Shown piece by piece: positions 6,004 to 8,532 of a stretch of 8,532 nt of DNA. Origin of the DNA: Anaerocolumna sp. Its GTDB lineage: Bacteria > Bacillota > Clostridia > Lachnospirales > Lachnospiraceae. The notes beneath the pieces were generated by a model. The model saw only the letters and a list, made by a program, of their open reading frames with translations, ran no database searches and was not told where the DNA came from. The stretch spans positions 1-8,532 of the forward strand of contig JAQSYR010000112.1 of the NCBI GenBank assembly GCA_029256035.1, given 5' to 3'. The translations under genes and the position numbers were made by a program. Each line of letters starts with the position of its first letter. The first letter of the stretch is position 1.

Positions 6004-7640
6004 ATGAAAAAATGGCTTGATTTACCTAAGAGAATAGAAAAAAATAAAGAGAAAAATAAAAATAGAAAGAGTCTAAACTTAAGAGAAAAGTTTATTCAAT
6101 TATCCATAGGGAATAAACTTAATATTACCTTTAGTTTATTGGGAGTCCTTGTTCTCATTATAGTTACCATTGCATTTGTAAACATTATTAAAATTGAACA
6201 CAAACTTTCTCAATTCAATCAGGGCCCTTATATTGTAAAAGAGAATGTTTTATTAGCACAGATTGCTATGGAAAATATAGAAAATTCTATTTACCGAGCC
6301 TATATTGCTGGCAATAAATCATTGGTAAATGAGTATATTCAAGCTTCAGAAGAAGAATATAAAGTTCTTGAAGATAGTATATCTGTATTAGCAAAAACAA
6401 TTACTAAAGATGACAATGAAAGTATGACCCGTATCAACAATCTGGAAAATGAATTAAAAAAAGGGTCCAGATACCGGTCAAAAATTATTGAGAGCGCTAA
6501 AGATTCCAATCAAAAAGAAATCTATAACATATATCGAAATGATTATGTCCCAATTTTAAGTCATATGAGAACGGAATTAGATGAAATAGAGGAACTTTCT
6601 AAAACTTACACAGAAGAATTTATATCCGAAGCCAACAGGCAGGTAACTAAGAATTTAATTATTTTTATATTCGTTATTTTACTTGGGATAGTAGGCAGTA
6701 TATATTTGTTAAAACAAATTAAATTAAGCATAATAAATCCAATTAATGAAATAAAAATGGCTATGCTGGAAATTGAAAATGGAAATCTAGGTGTAACTAT
6801 TACTTATGAATCTGCTGATGAAATTGGAATCTTATGTGATGCAGTAAGAATAACAACTAAAAAATTGAAAAACATTATTGGTAATATATCTGATATCATA
6901 AAAAAACTGGAGAAGAAAGATTTGACTGCCAGAATAGAAGCTACGTATGAAGGGGATTTTAGTGAGATAAAATTATCTTTGGATAGTATTATTGGAACAT
7001 TTCAGAATATGATTCAATTCATAAGTGAAACAGCAGAAACTATTACAGAAGGAGCAGAACAGATTTCCAGCTCTTCAAAGGCCGTAGCAGAAGGAAGTAC
7101 GGAACAGGCAATTGAAATTAGCAGTATGATTAAGAAAATTGAATCCATTGCTACGGATGTTAATATAAATGCTAAAAATTCAACAAAAGTACGTAGGCTG
7201 ACCAGACCAATTTATTATCACTCAATGCAGCAATTGAGGCAGCTAGAGCAGGTAATGCAGGAAAAGGTTTTGGTGTAGTTGCAGCAGAGATTGGAAAACT
7301 TGCAGATGAATGTGCAAGTGCTGTAACTTCAACGAAAGAGTTAATTGGTAATTCTGTACATGCCATGAAGGAAGGAGTAGATTTGGCAAATGAAACAGCA
7401 GAAGCCTTTAACGGTATATTACAAAGCTCTATTAATACAGATAAAGTTATGGAAGTGATGTCTAATAATGCAATTAAACAGGCGGAGGAGTTGAATACAA
7501 CCTTAACATATTTGCAACATGTTTCATCTATTATTGAAAATAATACAGCTGCTGCTGAGGAAAGTTCAGCTATGAGTGGAGAATTCATATACCATGCCCA
7601 GAAATTAGAAATGATGCTGGCAGATTATAAATTAATTTAA
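6004..7640 (+). pseudogene. Methyl-accepting chemotaxis protein, broken by an out-of-frame internal deletion
   Basis: A membrane chemoreceptor controlling CheA through CheW. The start at 6004 has a TTGGAGGA Shine-Dalgarno 5 bases away. Seen in order: a basic cytoplasmic N-terminus (1-36), TM1 (about 39-62), an extracytoplasmic helical sensor resembling 4HB_MCP (63-216), TM2 (about 217-237), HAMP (238-290), a second HAMP-like unit (about 291-335), and the start of the signalling coiled coil up to NINAKNSTKV (about 396). At 7189-7197 the reading changes: the original frame runs out of phase and stops at 7278, while the hairpin tip ADQTNLLSLNAAIEAARAGNAGKGFGVVAAE and the whole returning helix continue in a different frame from 7197 to 7640. 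The second frame has a TAG at 7194-7196. About 40 residues normally present between these points are absent, so roughly 120-130 bases were lost together with the frame. The truncated product keeps its sensor but lacks the CheA/CheW-binding tip. Confidence 0.9.
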
Positions 7641-7754
7641 ACTAAATATTAAGTATAAGAATTTTGTAGAAGTTTGTATGCACATATTTAAAAGATTACC
7701 ATATTTATATAGAGAAAGGTACTATATCCAAATCTATATAATAAAGCGAGAGTA

Positions 7755-7775
7755 TCCTTTCATTATGAAAGGAGG
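7755..7775 (+). promoter_or_regulatory. Hairpin enclosing the Shine-Dalgarno of the collagen-like gene
   Basis: Perfect 8-bp arms tcctttca (7755-7762) and tgaaagga (7766-7773) have a 3-base loop. The right arm contains most of the AAAGGAGG ribosome binding site (7768-7775), which lies 6 bases before the ATG at 7782. When folded in the mRNA it would hide the site, suggesting translational control or mRNA stabilisation. The rest of the 141-base gap after the chemoreceptor remnant is very AT-rich. A TATAAT at 7737-7742 has no matching -35, and no terminator is obvious. Confidence 0.5.
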
Positions 7776-7781
7776 CCATTT

Positions 7782-8532
7782 ATGAATTTTAATAATAATT
7801 CATCAAATACGAAATCCGTAATTAATAATAAGGAAAATAAAGAAAATATACAATTAACAGCTGCAGGTATGGGCAATTCATGGAATAACTGCAGACCTGA
7901 CAGGGATAATTGCTGTCCTTCAGGACCTCCAGGGCCTCCGGGACCTCCAGGTCCACAGGGTCCACAAGGACCAATTGGTCCAACAGGACCGAGAGGACCT
8001 GCAGGTCCAGCAGGAGCCACGGGAGCAACAGGTGCAACAGGTCCGGCGGGAGCTCCTGGACCAATTGGACCTGCAGGTCCACAAGGAGAACAGGGACCAA
8101 TAGGATTAACCGGTGAAACTGGTCTGACAGGAGCAACGGGTCCGGGGGGTCCAGCAGGAGCACCAGGTCCAACAGGACCCCCAGGAGCATCAGGTCCATC
8201 AGGTCCAACAGGCCCAGCAGGAGCAACAGGACCCCAAGGACCTCAAGGTGAACCGGGCCCAGCAGGACCACCAGGTGTGGCAGGCCCAGCAGGAGCCACA
8301 GGACCAGTAGGCCCAGCAGGGCCTCCAGGAGAAACAGGAGCCACAGGAGCAACGGGACCTGGGGGGCTACCAGGAGCCACAGGACCGGCAGGTCCCCAGG
8401 GAGAGCCGGGACCAGCAGGACCACCAGGTGTTTCTGGCCCATCGGGACCAGAAGGGCCAGCAGGAGCAACTGGTCCACAGGGACCACAAGGTGAACCAGG
8501 CCCAGCAGGACCACCGGGTGTGGCAGGGCCAG
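7782..8532 (+). CDS. Collagen-like Gly-X-Y repeat protein, 3'-truncated by window edge
   Basis: The ATG at 7782 follows a strong AAAGGAGG, and the frame stays open to the window end (250 codons plus one base). Residues 1-47 are an Asn/Ser/Lys-rich leader with no signal peptide, ending in a cysteine cluster (Cys37, Cys44, Cys45, in NNCRPDRDNCCPS). From Gly48 there are 67 uninterrupted Gly-X-Y triplets, mostly GPA, GAT, GPP, GPQ, GEP and GPT. Such sequences form collagen-type triple helices, and Thr in the Y position is a usual glycosylation site in bacterial collagens such as Bacillus BclA and C. difficile BclA proteins (family knowledge). The missing signal peptide, cysteine-rich leader and lineage suggest a spore-surface or exosporium filament, but a cell-surface role cannot be excluded. 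The C-terminal domain, which would decide trimerisation and class, lies beyond the window. Base composition is much more GC-rich than its neighbours, as Gly and Pro codons force. Confidence 0.93.
   Translation, partial: MNFNNNSSNTKSVINNKENKENIQLTAAGMGNSWNNCRPDRDNCCPSGPPGPPGPPGPQGPQGPIGPTGPRGPAGPAGATGATGATGPAGAPGPIGPAGPQGEQGPIGLTGETGLTGATGPGGPAGAPGPTGPPGASGPSGPTGPAGATGPQGPQGEPGPAGPPGVAGPAGATGPVGPAGPPGETGATGATGPGGLPGATGPAGPQGEPGPAGPPGVSGPSGPEGPAGATGPQGPQGEPGPAGPPGVAGP
8211..8532 (+). repeat. Modular duplication inside the Gly-X-Y domain
   Basis: The nine-triplet block beginning GPAGATGPQGPQGEPGPAGP recurs exactly 243 bases (27 triplets) later, starting at 8211 and 8454. The second copy is visible for eight triplets before the window ends. 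A shorter related block, GPQGEPGPAGPPGV, also occurs between them, 17 triplets after the first. Bases differ mainly at third codon positions, so the copies are not very recent at DNA level. Confidence 0.7.

Noticed and set aside
7189..7200. Programmed frameshift or intron in the chemoreceptor gene
   Set aside because: The second frame has a stop directly at the junction, there is no slippery heptamer, and about 40 residues are missing, which fits a deletion instead.
7763..8020. Collagen-looking frame on the - strand (GPAGPLGPVGPIGPCG)
   Set aside because: GGTCCA-type codon pairs are nearly self-complementary, so the reverse strand of a Gly-Pro repeat also reads as Gly-Pro. The + frame has the start, the Shine-Dalgarno and all 67 triplets.
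7822..8514. 230-aa Leu/Val/Pro-rich frame on the - strand
   Set aside because: It is a shadow of the Gly-X-Y repeat gene in another frame; low complexity, no ribosome binding site.
7938..8532. Possible CRISPR or satellite array because of the short repeated units
   Set aside because: The repeats are 9-base coding triplets with varying third bases and no fixed repeat-spacer structure.

Overview
The window looks like chromosomal DNA of an anaerobic, probably spore-forming Firmicute, most likely a Clostridia or Lachnospiraceae relative. The evidence is the low GC of nearly all of it, strong AGGAGG-type ribosome binding sites, a Cys/Gly-rich small protein of the kind common in those genomes, a collagen-like protein with the CCPSGPPGPPGPP-type N-terminus common there, and an intracellular-type subtilisin. 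The species cannot be fixed from the sequence alone. I see no phage, plasmid, tRNA, rRNA or CRISPR.

Layout, left to right. (1) The 3' part of a D-2-hydroxyacid dehydrogenase (+) converges on a stand-alone chorismate synthase aroC (-), with a shared hairpin terminator between them. (2) aroC has a good promoter that faces a small unknown hydrophilic protein (+). That gene is followed by a 53-bp palindrome with IS-like ends and a bidirectional terminator. (3) A 67-aa Cys/Gly-rich hydrophobic protein (-) and an isochorismatase-fold hydrolase (+) lie head to head. (4) The hydrolase converges on a subtilisin-family (S8) protease without signal peptide (-), whose terminator lies between the two stop codons. 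(5) A 240-bp gap holds a large imperfect inverted repeat. (6) A panE-like ketopantoate reductase gene (-) and a methyl-accepting chemotaxis gene (+) are divergent neighbours, and both are broken by internal, out-of-frame deletions. (7) The window ends inside a collagen-like surface or spore protein gene (+). It was easy to miss because it has no stop in the window. Its ribosome binding site lies in a perfect hairpin.

The genes do not form one pathway. Each is essentially its own transcription unit, separated by promoters or terminators. The most notable points are the two adjacent pseudogenes with the same kind of lesion, the modular Gly-X-Y repeat gene with a sequestered Shine-Dalgarno, and two intergenic palindromes that may be mobile-element remnants or regulatory structures. 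I found no convincing evidence of a previously undescribed multi-gene system.
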